NCBI RefSeq assembly: GCF_001562275.1
Contig: NZ_CP014304.1
Location: 5,084,001 to 5,148,000, forward strand
Direction of reading: 5' to 3'
Length of the DNA: 64,000 nt
DNA from: Hymenobacter sp. PAMC 26628
GTDB taxonomy: Bacteria > Bacteroidota > Bacteroidia > Cytophagales > Hymenobacteraceae
Positions 35,641 to 45,202 of this stretch are shown piece by piece. Both the position numbers and the translations under genes were made by a program. The notes beneath the pieces are model-generated. The model saw only the letters and a list, made by a program, of their open reading frames with translations, was not told the origin of the DNA and made no database searches. How positions within the stretch are numbered: position 1 is the first letter of the stretch; every line of letters begins with the position of its first letter.

Positions 35641-36735
35641 ATGAAAACCACTTTCATCTTCAGCGCGCTGGCCGCCGGGGCCCTCTGCGCCGCTACCCAG
35701 CGGGTGCCAGAGCCCCTGATGAACCAGATTCAGGTCATTGGCTCGCACAACAGCTACAAGCAAGCCATCGACCCCAAGCTGTTTGCGGTGCTGCAAAAGG
35801 CCGACTCGGCCAGCATGAGCAAGATTGACTACGAGCACGCGACGCTGACCGAGCAGCTCAACAAGGGCCTGCTGGCGCTGGAAATCGATGTGTACGCCGA
35901 CACCCAGGGCGGCAAGTACGCCCACCCCAAGGGCCTGGACCTGGCCCCCGGCCAGCCGCCCTACGACGCGGCCGGCCTCATGAAGCAGCCCGGCTTCAAG
36001 GTATTTCACATCCAGGACCTCGACTACCGCAGCAACGCCCCCACGTTCAAGCTGGCCTTGCAGGAGCTGAAAAAATGGTCGGCGGCGCACCCCACGCACC
36101 ACCCCGTGTTCATCACCATGAACGCCAAGAGCGAAGCCCTGAAACGGCCCGGCTTCACGGTGCCCGAGCCGTTTACCCCGGCCGTGTTCGACGCCCTGGA
36201 CCGGGAAATTCTGGACAACCTGGGGGCCGATAAAATCATCACCCCCGACCAGGTGCGCGGCCAGTATGCCACCCTGGAAAGCGCCGTGCTGCACCGCCAC
36301 TGGCCCACGCTGCGCGCCGCCCAAGGCAAGTTCGTGTTCGTGCTCGATGAGCTGGGCGAGAAGCGCGCGACCTACATTCAGGGCCACCCGTCGCTGAAGG
36401 GCCGGGTGCTGTTTGCCGATGCCGAGCCCGGCACGCCCGAGGCCGCCATCCACATCCTGAACAACGCGAAACAGGACCAAGCCGTCATTAAAGCCTTGGT
36501 AGCGAAGGGCTACATCATCCGCACCCGCGCCGACAGCGACACCCAGGAGGCGCGCCGCAACGACAAATCCAGCTTCGTGGCCGCCGAGCAGTCGGGGGCC
36601 CAAATCATCAGCACCGATTACTACGCGCCGAGCACGCACTTCAAATCGCCCTACGCCATCAGCTTCGCGGACGGCTCGTACTTCCGGCCCAACCCGGTTA
36701 ACGCCGGTCCGTCGGCTTCGGCAACAGCTAACTAG
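35641..36735 (+). CDS. Secreted phosphoinositide phospholipase C, Ca2+-dependent type
   Basis: 364 residues with a short signal peptide (FSALAAGALCAA). The N-terminal catalytic block is MNQIQVIGSHNSYKQA with the conserved His, followed by LLALEIDVYAD and FKVFHIQDLDYRS, then FITMNAKSE and FVFVLDELGEKR. These match the PI-PLC-C1 Ca2+-type family, which cuts the phosphodiester of phosphatidylinositol-like lipids. No lesion is visible. It is inside the SusCD operon, so its products, inositol phosphates or diacylglycerol-linked glycans, probably feed the receptor pathway. Confidence 0.82.
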   Translation: MKTTFIFSALAAGALCAATQRVPEPLMNQIQVIGSHNSYKQAIDPKLFAVLQKADSASMSKIDYEHATLTEQLNKGLLALEIDVYADTQGGKYAHPKGLDLAPGQPPYDAAGLMKQPGFKVFHIQDLDYRSNAPTFKLALQELKKWSAAHPTHHPVFITMNAKSEALKRPGFTVPEPFTPAVFDALDREILDNLGADKIITPDQVRGQYATLESAVLHRHWPTLRAAQGKFVFVLDELGEKRATYIQGHPSLKGRVLFADAEPGTPEAAIHILNNAKQDQAVIKALVAKGYIIRTRADSDTQEARRNDKSSFVAAEQSGAQIISTDYYAPSTHFKSPYAISFADGSYFRPNPVNAGPSASATAN

Positions 36736-36739
36736 CCCG

Positions 36740-38194
36740 GTGCTCGTTTTGGTTAAAAAGCTGAAGCGAAAGGCCTACTGGCTGCTTTTTCTGGGCCTGT
36801 GCTGCCTGGCTGGCCCGGTAGCGGCCCAGGCTCCTACGGCGGTAGTCCGGCAGGGGCACGTGCCGGCCGACAGCCTGTTCCGGCTGCTGTACGTGCCCAT
36901 CGAAGTGCCGGCGGGCACGGCCGAAATCCGGGTACGGGAAGACTACAACCACGAAGCGGGGAACGTGCTCAACCTGGGCATTTATGGCCCCGAGGGCTAC
37001 CGGCCGGGCACCACGGCGGGCTTCCGGGGCTGGTCGGGCGGAGCCAGGACGGCCTTCTTTATCAACGCCCAAGCGGCCTCTCCCGGCTACGTGCCGGGGC
37101 CCCTGCGGCCCGGGACCTGGCACGTGCTGCTCTACGCCTCCACCATTGCCCCGGCCGGCATCGACTGGACGCTGACCGTGGCGCTGGTGCCCGGCCCGCC
37201 GGGCCCCGCGTTCGTTCCCGCGTTCGCCGCGCCGGCGGTCAACAACCGGCCGGGCTGGTACCAGGGCGATGTGCACCTGCACACGCTGCATTCCGACGGC
37301 CGGCGCACGCCCGAGGAATTGGTGGCCGAAGCCGGGGCCCAGGGGCTGGACTTCATCGTTTCGACCGAGCACAACACCAACAGCGCCAACCTGAGCTGGG
37401 GCCGCTACGCCCGCCCCAACCTGCTGGTCATCAACGGGGAGGAAGTGACGACCACCGCTTTCGGGCACTGGAACGCGCTCGGGCTGGAGCCGACTACCCT
37501 TATCGACTGGCGCTACGCGCCGGCAGACAGCAGCATTGCCCGCTATACCGCGCAGGTGCGCGCCGTGGGCGGCCTGGCCATCATCAACCACCCGTTCTTC
37601 CCGGACACTATCAACCGCTTCCGGTTCGCGGTGCGGCACTTCGATGGCATTGAGGTGTGGAACGGCCGCTGGGACGCCCGCAACGAGCGCGCCCTGGCGT
37701 GGTGGGATGCGCTGCTGCGCCAGGGCTGCCCCCTGCTGGCCGTGGCCGCCAGCGACACGCACACCGCGGCCCCTTCGCCCAACCAGCTCGGCCGGCCGCG
37801 CACCGTAGTGCAGGCCAGTGCCTTGTTGCGCGCCGGCATTACACAAGGCCTACGCGCCCGGCGGGCCTACCTGGTAGCCGACCGTCCGCTTAACCTGACG
37901 TTTACGGCGCGGGCCGGTGGCGCCCCGGCCGGCATCGGCGACACCCTGGCCGTGGCCGCCGGGCAGCGCATCGGGGTAGCGTTCGAGCTGCGCGGCGCCT
38001 CGGCCGGCACTGTCACGCTGCTGGGCGAAAACGGGGTACTGGCGACCAGTCCGGTCGCGTCCGGCGGCTCCACGGCCGTGCGCTGGCAGCTGCCGCCGGG
38101 CCTTCCCCGCTACCTGCGGGTGGAAGTGCGCAACCCGAAAGGCGCCATGCTGGCCCTGACCAATCCCATTTGGGTAAGCAGCCGGCCGCGGTAG
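36740..38194 (+). CDS. CehA/McbA-family PHP metallohydrolase
   Basis: 484 residues from a GTG at 36740, with a signal peptide (LLFLGLCCLAGPVAAQ). Residues about 25-160 are an N-terminal beta domain. The PHP domain begins at WYQGDVHLHTLHSDGRRTPE and continues with FIVSTEHNTNSANLSWG, LVINGEEVTT, AIINHPFFP and AVAASDTHTA, which provide the His/Asp/Glu metal ligands. CehA proteins hydrolyse ester, carbamate or phosphate bonds. It starts 4 bases after the phospholipase stop, so the two are translationally linked. It probably acts on phosphoester or ester groups of the same ligand. Confidence 0.85.
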   Translation: MLVLVKKLKRKAYWLLFLGLCCLAGPVAAQAPTAVVRQGHVPADSLFRLLYVPIEVPAGTAEIRVREDYNHEAGNVLNLGIYGPEGYRPGTTAGFRGWSGGARTAFFINAQAASPGYVPGPLRPGTWHVLLYASTIAPAGIDWTLTVALVPGPPGPAFVPAFAAPAVNNRPGWYQGDVHLHTLHSDGRRTPEELVAEAGAQGLDFIVSTEHNTNSANLSWGRYARPNLLVINGEEVTTTAFGHWNALGLEPTTLIDWRYAPADSSIARYTAQVRAVGGLAIINHPFFPDTINRFRFAVRHFDGIEVWNGRWDARNERALAWWDALLRQGCPLLAVAASDTHTAAPSPNQLGRPRTVVQASALLRAGITQGLRARRAYLVADRPLNLTFTARAGGAPAGIGDTLAVAAGQRIGVAFELRGASAGTVTLLGENGVLATSPVASGGSTAVRWQLPPGLPRYLRVEVRNPKGAMLALTNPIWVSSRPR

Positions 38195-38243
38195 GGCTGG
38201 GGCCCCCGGCTGTCTGCATTTACTTTGCTAACTCCTTTTCGCC

Positions 38244-40528
38244 ATGCGTTTCGGCAACATTCTGCTGCTGGCCGGCAGCCTGCTTAGCCGCTTGGCTCCG
38301 GCCGCCGGCCAGGGCTACGGCCAGTACGTGGACCCCATGATTGGCTCGGAAGGGCTGGGGCGGGTGTTCGTTGGCCCCTCGTGCCCCTTTGGGATGGTGA
38401 AGTCCAGCCCCGACTGCACCGCCAGCCCCAACAGCGGCTGGCTGCCCGAGCCCACGCCCGTCACGGGCTTTGCGCAGGTGCACGTGAGCGGCACCGGCGG
38501 GGGCCCCAAGTACGGCAACATCCTGCTCATGCCCTTCAGCGGGCCGTTAATACAAGGCGATAAATCGGCCCACCGCCGGGCCGAGCACGCCGAGCTGGGC
38601 TACTACCACGCCCAGCTCGCGGCAGCCGGCGCGGTGCCCGGCATCGGGGTCGAACTCACGGCCTCGCCCACGGTGAGCTTCTACCGCATCGCCTACCCCC
38701 AGGGCCAGCCCAAGGCGCTGCAAATCGACGCCGGTTTCTTCCTGGGCGAGCAGCCCGGGCCCGATGGCCGCGAGGCCCAGCAATTCGTGGGCTCCGAAGT
38801 GGAAGTGGTATCCACCACCGAAGTGCGGGGCTACAGCCGCATCCGCGGCGGCTGGAACAACGGGCCCGCTTACGCCGTGTACTTCGCGGCCGTGTTCGAC
38901 GCGCCCGTGGCCGAATTTGCCACCTCGAAGGGCGCGCAGCTGCGGCCCGGCCAGAAGCTGCAAGCCGACTCAGGCGAGAAAACGGGGGCCCTGCTGCGCT
39001 TCGCGGACAGCGCTGGCGACACGCTCCGGGTGAAAGTGGGCATCTCGTTTCTGAACGCGGCCCGGGCCAGTGAGAACGTGCGGGCCGAAATTCCGGACTG
39101 GGATTTCGGGCTGGTGCGCCGGCAGCTGCGCGCCCGCTGGGACGCCCTGCTGGGCCGCGCCGAGCTGCACCCCGACACGCCGCTCGACCAGAAAAAGCTG
39201 TTCTACACCGGCCTCTACCACACCATGCTCATGCCTGTGGACCGCACCGGCGAAAACCCGCTTTGGAACGGTCCGCAGCCCTAATACGACGACTTCTACG
39301 CTATTTGGGACACCTTTCGCACGTCCAACCCCCTCATTACGCTGCTCGCGCCCCAGCGGGAAGTGGCAATTGTTAACTCCCTGATTGACATTTATAAGCA
39401 CGACGGCTACTTGCCCGAGGCGCGCAGCGGCAACGCCAACGGCCGCACCCAGGGCGGCTCCAACGCCGAGGTCCTCATCGCCGATGCCTTCGTGAAGAAC
39501 CTGCCCGGCATCGACTATCGCCAGGCCTGGCCGCCATGCTGCACGACGCCACGGTGCCGCCCGGCGGCAACGAGGAAAAGGAAGGCCGCGGGGCCCTGGC
39601 CGACTACCACCGCCTGGGCTACGTGCCCTACGGCGTGCCGCGCGCCGGCAACCGCACCCTCGACTACGCCTACGACGACTACTGCATCGCGGTGGTAGCC
39701 AGGGGCCTGGGCCAGCCGCAGCTGTACCAGCAGTACCACCGGTAGGCCAGCAGCTGGCAAAACCTGTGGCGCGAGGGCTACCGCAACCACGGGGCCACGG
39801 GCTTCACCATGCCCCGCGACGCGGCCGACAAATGGTTGGACACTATTCCCTACGGCACGTCGGTACGGCAGCACCCCACCTTCGTCTACACCCCGCTCAT
39901 GCGCGAATACCCGTGGTACATGTGCCACTGGTGCGGCTTTTTTTACGAGGCCACGTCGTGGGAATACTCGCTGAGCGTGCCGCACCAGGTGCCCGTGCTC
40001 ATTGCTAAATCCGGCGGCCGGGATGCCTTCCGGGCCCGGCTCGACACACTCTTCGACAAAAAGTATTATAACGTGGCCAACGAGCCGTCCTTTCTCACGC
40101 CCAGCCTCTACCACTGGCTGGGCCGGCCCGACTTGAGCAGCCAGCGCATCCGCCAGATTATTGCGCAGAGCTTTAACACCACCCCTTTCGGCCTGCCCGG
40201 CAACGACGATTCGGGGGCCATGTCGTCGTGGCTGGCCTTCCAGATGATGGGCCTCTACCCCAACGCCGGCCAGTCGTACTACCTGCTCAACGCGCCGCTG
40301 GTGCAGCAAACCACCTTGCACCAGGAAAACGGCCGCGACTTCCGCATCACCGCCCGCCACCTCTCGGCCACCAACGTTTACGTTAAGTCGGCGCGGCTCA
40401 ACGGCAAGCCCTTCCGCCAAGCCTGGATTGCGGACCAGGACATCGTGAAGGGCGGCGAGCTGATATTGGAAATGGCCGCCCAGCCAGCGAACTGGGGCAC
40501 GCAGGTACTGCCGCCCACCACCGACTAG
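38244..40528 (+). pseudogene. GH92 alpha-mannosidase, broken by two stops and a frameshift
   Basis: The whole family sequence can be traced over about 760 codons. The N-terminal part runs from a signal peptide through YVDPMIGSEGLGRVFVGPSCP and AEIPDWDFGLVRRQLRARW to a TAA at 39282-39284, where the family has a tyrosine. The same frame continues (YDDFYAIWDTFRTSNPL) until a shift near 39530, then LADYHRLGYVPYGVPRAGN to a TAG at 39743-39745. After that the C-terminal part is intact, including GNDDSGAMSSW with the catalytic acidic residues. Three independent lesions make real decay likely, although sequencing errors could account for the frameshift. Confidence 0.85.
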
Positions 40529-40544
40529 CGTGCCCACGCACCGC

Positions 40545-41111
40545 ATGAAAAACCTTCTATTGCTGCTGTTGCTCGTCCTGGCTGGCCCCGCGGCGCCCGC
40601 CCAGGCCCCACCGTTCAGGCCCGTGGTGGGCCCCGGCACCACGTTCGCCTACACCCTGGACTTGCACGGCCAGCACGCGCCTTTCGAGCTGGCCGTGGCC
40701 CGGGCCACCGACACGCTGAAACTGACTTGGCGCATCCGCGGCCTGGCCACGGGGGCCTGCCTCGTGGCCCCCGCGGCCTGGCAGCGGGCCGACCGGCTAT
40801 ACTTTGCCCAGCCGCAGCCCGGCACCTCGGTGCCGCTGCCACACCAGACGTTTCTGATGCTGTCGAAGCAGGCATTTGCCGACCTGCGCGCCCAGGGCCG
40901 CTACACCTACGACCAGACGGTGTATGTGCGGCAGAGCAAGGCCGCAGCTGCCGCTTTGCGCCTCAACGGCCAGCCGCTGGACGTGCTGCACGTCGTGGCG
41001 CAGGAAGACCTCACCGAGCTTTGGATTCTCAACAACCCCGATTCTCCCGTCATCTGCCGCATCCTGCACAACCCGCTTGGGGTCGACTTGGTGCTCAACG
41101 CCATCCGGTAG
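40545..41111 (+). CDS. Hypothetical secreted protein
   Basis: 188 residues from the ATG at 40545, 16 bases after the GH92 pseudogene stop. A signal peptide is clear (NLLLLLLLVLAGPAAPAQ). The rest, about 165 residues, is predicted to be mainly beta strands (TTFAYTLDLHG, TLKLTWRIRG, ELWILNNPDSPVICRILHN) and could be a small lipocalin-like or DUF3108-like domain. No known motif was recognised. It is the last gene of the second operon. Confidence 0.6.
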   Translation: MKNLLLLLLLVLAGPAAPAQAPPFRPVVGPGTTFAYTLDLHGQHAPFELAVARATDTLKLTWRIRGLATGACLVAPAAWQRADRLYFAQPQPGTSVPLPHQTFLMLSKQAFADLRAQGRYTYDQTVYVRQSKAAAAALRLNGQPLDVLHVVAQEDLTELWILNNPDSPVICRILHNPLGVDLVLNAIR

Positions 41112-41602
41112 CCCGCGGGCTGGGGCCCCATTCTTTCATATGGTTCAAAAACTGCTGCTGGCCGTTGGCCGGCTCCTAAACGCGCCGGCCCTGCTGGCAT
41201 TGCCCCCACGGCCGCCCTACGGCTCCGCAGCAAATTGCCCAGCGCCTGCACCAGCCAGCTTATCGCGGAAGTATTGCGGGCCGCTGGGGGCCCCGCGGCT
41301 GAGCCCCGCCGCCGGCAGGGAGCATTATCAGGTGTAACGAGGGCACTGCGGTAGCCATTTTGCAGGGCCGGCCGGTTAGCGTGCTGCTTGCTTTGGTGAA
41401 TGGATTGGGCCCGCCCCAGGCTATTTCGCGGGGGTTATGGTTCGGTTACGGTTGTGAAAACCGCATTGGGGCAGCTTCGGATGGGGGTACTTTTGGTTGG
41501 TCAAGCAAATAAGCCCCGCAGGGCCGGCCTGGGCCTTGCGGGCACTATTGCGGTGTTGTTTCGGAACACTACGTGTACTATTCATGTGGCAATATTCTTC
41601 TA

Positions 41603-41646
41603 AAACGAGCACGCCCCAACCTGCAAGTTGGGGCGTGCTCGTTTTG
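41603..41646 (+). terminator. Strong intrinsic terminator (works in both directions)
   Basis: A 19-bp perfect stem (AAAACGAGCACGCCCCAAC paired with its complement) has a 6-base loop and ends in TTTT, with AAAA at the other side. It can stop the second operon. Coordinates may be off by one base. Confidence 0.85.
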
Positions 41647-41648
41647 CC

Positions 41649-41699
41649 CCCCCCGGTGGTGCTACGCGTAGCCCAGCCGCGCGTAGCACCACCGGGGGG
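41649..41699 (+). repeat. 20-bp stem hairpin next to the terminator
   Basis: CCCCCCGGTGGTGCTACGCG pairs perfectly with its complement at 41680-41699 around an 11-base loop. It lies directly after the terminator and has no T-run. Confidence 0.75.
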
Positions 41700-42231
41700 C
41701 TGCGGGCCGACGGGGCGGGCGTTGTGGCTTCCGGCTGAGAACCGACCGATGAGGCTGCTTTTACCGAGGCTTCTTTAGTTTCCTGCTTGGCGGTTGACTT
41801 GGCTTGCTTAAGGCTGCATCTAGCGAGCTTGCGCTGCTGATTAACCAGTTACGCCATGAGCTGCTTAATGGCTATGGCATCGGATTTCAGCACTTTTGCG
41901 GCCGGCTCTTCAGTGCCTTGGTGGGGGTGCAGAACAGCCACTGATTCACTCGTTAGGGACCGGCGGGCCTCCTTGGCCGGGGTAGACGCTAGTTACGCCA
42001 TAGCCGTAGCACGTTTGGACTCGCTTAACAGGTGTAGGTTCTCGATAAGCGAACTGAGAGCGACCTAGCTCACCCAAGTTGCGGGTTATAAGCCGACTTG
42101 GTCCAGGACGTGGGCAAAGATGAAAAGAGCGATTTTTAAGGCAAAGCCAGCGGCCGTAACGGCGTGAATCTGCTTGGGAAACTGGGCGGTGAGTTGACTG
42201 AAACAGGTTTTGATACCTTTGCGAAAATACT

Positions 42232-43285
42232 GTTAGGACTTACGCAAAGCGCAAGGTAGGTTGGGCGAGTTCGCGGCGCATGTAGTCGTCCAACAGGCGC
42301 TGTTTGAGGTGATAAGCGGTGGTTTTGGCTTGGCAAGCCAGGCGTTTGAGACACGTCCAGGTGCGTAGGGCCAGGGCGATGTGGTTGCGCTGGCTGCGCG
42401 CCAACCGGCACTGACAGGCCTGCAAACCCGTAAGTTGTTTGGCTTCACGGTGAAACTGCTCGATGAGCCAGCGCACGTTGCTTTCTTGTTCGGCAGCCTG
42501 CGTGTCCTCTTGTGCTAACGCGTTGGTCACGAGGTAGTCCGTCCGGTGGGTAGACACCAGTACGCGGAAGAGCTTCAGGTTGGCGTCTTTGGGCATACCC
42601 TTCACTTTCAGTAGCTTGCCCTGCGCTACGTCGGCCGCTGACCAGGTGAGCAGGGCCACGGGCTGGTAGGGCTGCTGCCCGCCGGAGTCGTCCACCAATC
42701 GGTTGCTTTTGAGCGGACAATAAAAGAACTTGTTCGCCTCGGTGAGCTGCTTGAACAGGGCCGTGGTGGCGTACCAGCGGTCCATCAACACGGTGCGGTA
42801 CGGAATGTGGCGGCTGGCGAGTTGGTCCAGCCTGTCGGCCACGTGGTCGAGCTTGCTTTTGCCATCGGCTTCGGGGGCGAAGAGGCGATAGTCAAGCAGC
42901 CAGCATTGGTTGGTTTCCGGATTGACATACACACAGTTCACCAGGCCAATGCCTTTAATAAGGCCGTGGGCGTTACCGGAATACTGGCGTCGCACCAATT
43001 CGATACGCTGGCGGTGGCGCTTATCGAGCACCGTATCATCAAAGAGGACATAGCCCCGCGCACTGCCCACAAACTCAGGTCGCACCTGTTGCCAAAGCTG
43101 GCGCGGTGTGAAGCGCGTGGTTTTGAGAAAATACGGCACGTTATCGTGCTGCAAACCAGCTAAATGCTCCGCTAAATAGGTGCCCGTATAGTTCACCTGG
43201 CTGCTGAACAAAAACTGGCCGTAAAGCTGAGCGGTGACTTTCATGCCTTTTTTACTCAAATTACACGCTTTGCGTAAGTCCTAAC
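42232..43285 (-). mobile_element. IS701-like insertion sequence (1054 bp)
   Basis: Perfect 20-bp inverted ends GTTAGGACTTACGCAAAGCG are at 42232-42251 and reversed at 43266-43285. No clear target duplication was found. Confidence 0.85.
42240..43259 (-). CDS. IS701-like DDE transposase (intact)
   Basis: 339 residues. The DDE_5-type core is complete: YVLFDDTVLDKRHRQRIELV (first Asp), HIPYRTVLMDRWYATTALF (second Asp), SNRLVDDSGGQQPY, STHRTDYLVTN and RWLIEQFHREAKQLTG (Glu). Its stop lies inside the left terminal repeat. No lesion is seen, so the element might still move. It inserted into the C-terminal part of the IS982 transposase gene. Confidence 0.88.
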   Translation of the reverse strand: MSKKGMKVTAQLYGQFLFSSQVNYTGTYLAEHLAGLQHDNVPYFLKTTRFTPRQLWQQVRPEFVGSARGYVLFDDTVLDKRHRQRIELVRRQYSGNAHGLIKGIGLVNCVYVNPETNQCWLLDYRLFAPEADGKSKLDHVADRLDQLASRHIPYRTVLMDRWYATTALFKQLTEANKFFYCPLKSNRLVDDSGGQQPYQPVALLTWSAADVAQGKLLKVKGMPKDANLKLFRVLVSTHRTDYLVTNALAQEDTQAAEQESNVRWLIEQFHREAKQLTGLQACQCRLARSQRNHIALALRTWTCLKRLACQAKTTAYHLKQRLLDDYMRRELAQPTLRFA

Positions 43286-43520
43286 TGTATCAGAAAACGT
43301 TGCGCCGGATGATGGGGCCGTTTGCTGTTCTAACGGCGCGCTGTTTGCTGCTGGCTACCGCTGGCTTCGTTGAAGAGGTCTTCGGCCACGTAGTCCGTGT
43401 AGCCGGCATCGGTATAGAGCACGCTCCCTTCAGGCAAGTCCAGCGCCAGGCCGCGCCGGCCGGTCTGCTCCGACTCGGCCCCGGCATGGATATAAAACTC
43501 GACGGGCAGGCCGTCGCTAG

Positions 43521-44357
43521 AGGCTGTTCTGTACTGAGGGTTAAATTTGGGGTATGGCGACAACGCGGTGTTACCCCAGTGATATTTCGGACGATGAATG
43601 GGCATTTGTGTGCCCCTACCTGTGCTTGATGCGTGAAGATGCGCCCCAACGGGAACACCCGTTGCGCGCCCTCTTTAATGGCTTGCGCTATCTGGCCCAC
43701 ACAGGTTGCCCCTGGCGTTACCTGCCCCACGACCTGCCGCCCTGGGCGGCCGTGTACCAGCAATGGGAGCGCTGGCGGGACGCCCGCGTATTCGAACGTA
43801 TCGTACACGACTTGAATGAGTTGCAGCGAATGTTACTGGGCCGGGCAGCTACACCCACGGCCGTCATTTTTGACGGGCGCACGCTGCAAAGCACGCCTGA
43901 GAGTGGACACCGGGCGGGCTATGACGGAGCCAAACGGCGCAAGGGAAGTAAAGCGCACATCGCCGTGGATACGCTGGGCCACCTGCTGAGCGTGGTCGTC
44001 ACCCCGGCTAATGAGCAGGAGCGGGCGCAGGTGGGCGAGCTATGTCGGCAGGTGCAGGAAGTGACGGGTCAAACGGTCGAGGTCAGCTTCGGCGACCAGG
44101 GGTATACGGGGGAGGACCCGGAGTACGAAGCGGCGGTGCATGACATTGACTTGCAAGTAATTATGAAACCAGAAGGGCAGACTGGTTTTGTATTATTGCC
44201 CCGCCGGTGGGTGGTCGAACGCAGCTTTGCCTGGTGCAGCCGCTTTCGGCGGCTGGCCCGCGACCACGAGCGCTTGAGTCAGACCTTACAGCAGCTTCAT
44301 TTTGTCGTTTTTGCCTGTATTATGCTCGCCCGACACGCTTCAAGTACATAACAGGCT
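43521..44357 (+). mobile_element. IS5-family insertion sequence (837 bp) within IS982
   Basis: Ends AGGCTGTTCTGTACT (left) and the complement of AGCCTGTTATGTACT (right) are flanked by perfect CTAG duplications at 43517-43520 and 44358-44361. Confidence 0.9.
43554..44351 (+). CDS. IS5-family transposase (intact, single frame)
   Basis: 265 residues starting MATTRCYPSDISDDEWAFVC. DUF4096-like N-terminus (HTGCPWRYLPHDLPPWAAVY), then the DDE core: TAVIFDGRTLQSTPESG (first Asp), GAKRRKGSKAHIAVDTLGHL, VEVSFGDQGYTGEDPE (second Asp) and RRWVVERSFAWCSRFRRL (Glu). Unlike the other IS5 elements of the window it needs no frameshift. It is complete and likely recent, because the CTAG flanks are exact. Confidence 0.9.
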   Translation: MATTRCYPSDISDDEWAFVCPYLCLMREDAPQREHPLRALFNGLRYLAHTGCPWRYLPHDLPPWAAVYQQWERWRDARVFERIVHDLNELQRMLLGRAATPTAVIFDGRTLQSTPESGHRAGYDGAKRRKGSKAHIAVDTLGHLLSVVVTPANEQERAQVGELCRQVQEVTGQTVEVSFGDQGYTGEDPEYEAAVHDIDLQVIMKPEGQTGFVLLPRRWVVERSFAWCSRFRRLARDHERLSQTLQQLHFVVFACIMLARHASST

Positions 44358-44938
44358 CTAGTGGTTACGACCTGCACCTTGAGGCCGTAAAACCAACTGC
44401 GCTTGCTGGCACAGCGGCCATAATAGGCCTTGCCCGTCAGCAGCTTACAGCGCGGGATGCGGGTATTATGGCACACCGCCACGGGAAAAGAATCCAGCAC
44501 ATAGCGGGCTTCCAGGTGCAGGTGTTTGAGCAAGTCGCCCACCGGGGCGAAGAGGGCCAGCAGCGTGTCGGTGAGCGCATGCAGGCGGCGGGTGAAGCCG
44601 CTCTTGTCCAACCGGTTCTGGCCCCCGTGCTGCTCCATATAGTGCTTGGCCACGACCAGGTTGCCGCCGAAAAAGCGGGCCGCCACCAGGGCCGTGGTCA
44701 GCACCTGGGCATCGGTCAGGCGCCGGCCCGAAGCCGGGGGCAGCGTGCCAGCCGGGCGGGTGAAGCGGATTAAATCATCGAGTACGCAGTACATTGCAAC
44801 GGTCTGTTCGCGCATGAGTTAGGTCAGGTTGGGAGGTCAGAGACCCAAACCTAGCCTGTTCACGCCTGTACGCTTCCCTAAATAGAGAGCCAGTTGTGAG
44901 TAGAGAAAAGCGTATTTTCACTACCTGACACCTGCGAG

Positions 44939-45202
44939 ATGAAAAAAGGACGATTCAGTGAGGCCCAGATGGTGGCCATTTTGCAACAACAACAGAGTGG
45001 CCAAACCGTGGCCCAGATTGTGCGCGAGCATGGCCTGAGCGAGGCCACCTTTTATGCCTGGAAGAGCAAGTACGCTGGGGCCAGTGTGACCGAGCTGACC
45101 CGGCTCAAACACTTGGAAGAAGAGAATCGCAAGCTCAAGCAGCTGTTCGCCGACCTGAGCTTAGAGAATCAGGCTATCAAGGAGATACTGCGAAAAAAGT
45201 AG
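44939..45202 (+). CDS. IS3 OrfA (helix-turn-helix and leucine zipper)
   Basis: 87 residues: MKKGRFSEAQMVAILQQQQS is the usual IS3 start, followed by a helix-turn-helix (VAQIVREHGLSEATFYAWKS) and a leucine-zipper region (LKHLEEENRKLKQLFADLSL). It ends just after the slippery A6G tract (45193-45199). A -1 shift on A-AAA-AAG gives the OrfAB transposase. Confidence 0.92.
   Translation: MKKGRFSEAQMVAILQQQQSGQTVAQIVREHGLSEATFYAWKSKYAGASVTELTRLKHLEEENRKLKQLFADLSLENQAIKEILRKK

Larger units (their letters stand above)
41112..42071 (-). other. Intergenic region with hairpins and a possible decayed gene
   Basis: No intact gene. Apart from the two hairpins, the minus strand from about 42060 to 41700 reads a coherent Ala/Lys/Ser-rich frame (SLSSLIENLHLLSESKRAT, LKSDAIAIKQLMA, KQAKSTAKQETKEASVKAA) broken by two TAA stops, each after Met-Ala. 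It is probably a remnant of an accessory protein, cut by the IS982 insertion at 42072. A similar frame beyond the IS982 (DLKKLALRAGNALSKSIQ, near 46150-46215) may be its other part. Confidence 0.35.
42086..44815 (-). pseudogene. IS982 transposase split by two insertions and a nonsense codon
   Basis: The N-terminal part starts at ATG 44815 (LDDLIRFTRPAGTLPP, FFGGNLVVAKHYMEQHGG, VLDSFPVAVCHNTRIPRCKL) and reads to FYGLKVQVVTT. The IS5 interrupts here; removing it with one CTAG restores the frame into SDGLPVEFYIHAGAESEQTG, GSVLYTDAGYTDYVAEDL. A TAG at 43330-43332 replaces a residue, then NSKRPHHPAQRFLIQ leads into the IS701 insertion, and the last part (YFRKGIKTCFSQLTAQFPKQ, IHAVTAAGFALKIALFIFAH) ends at 42086. 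The gene is inactive. Confidence 0.85.
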
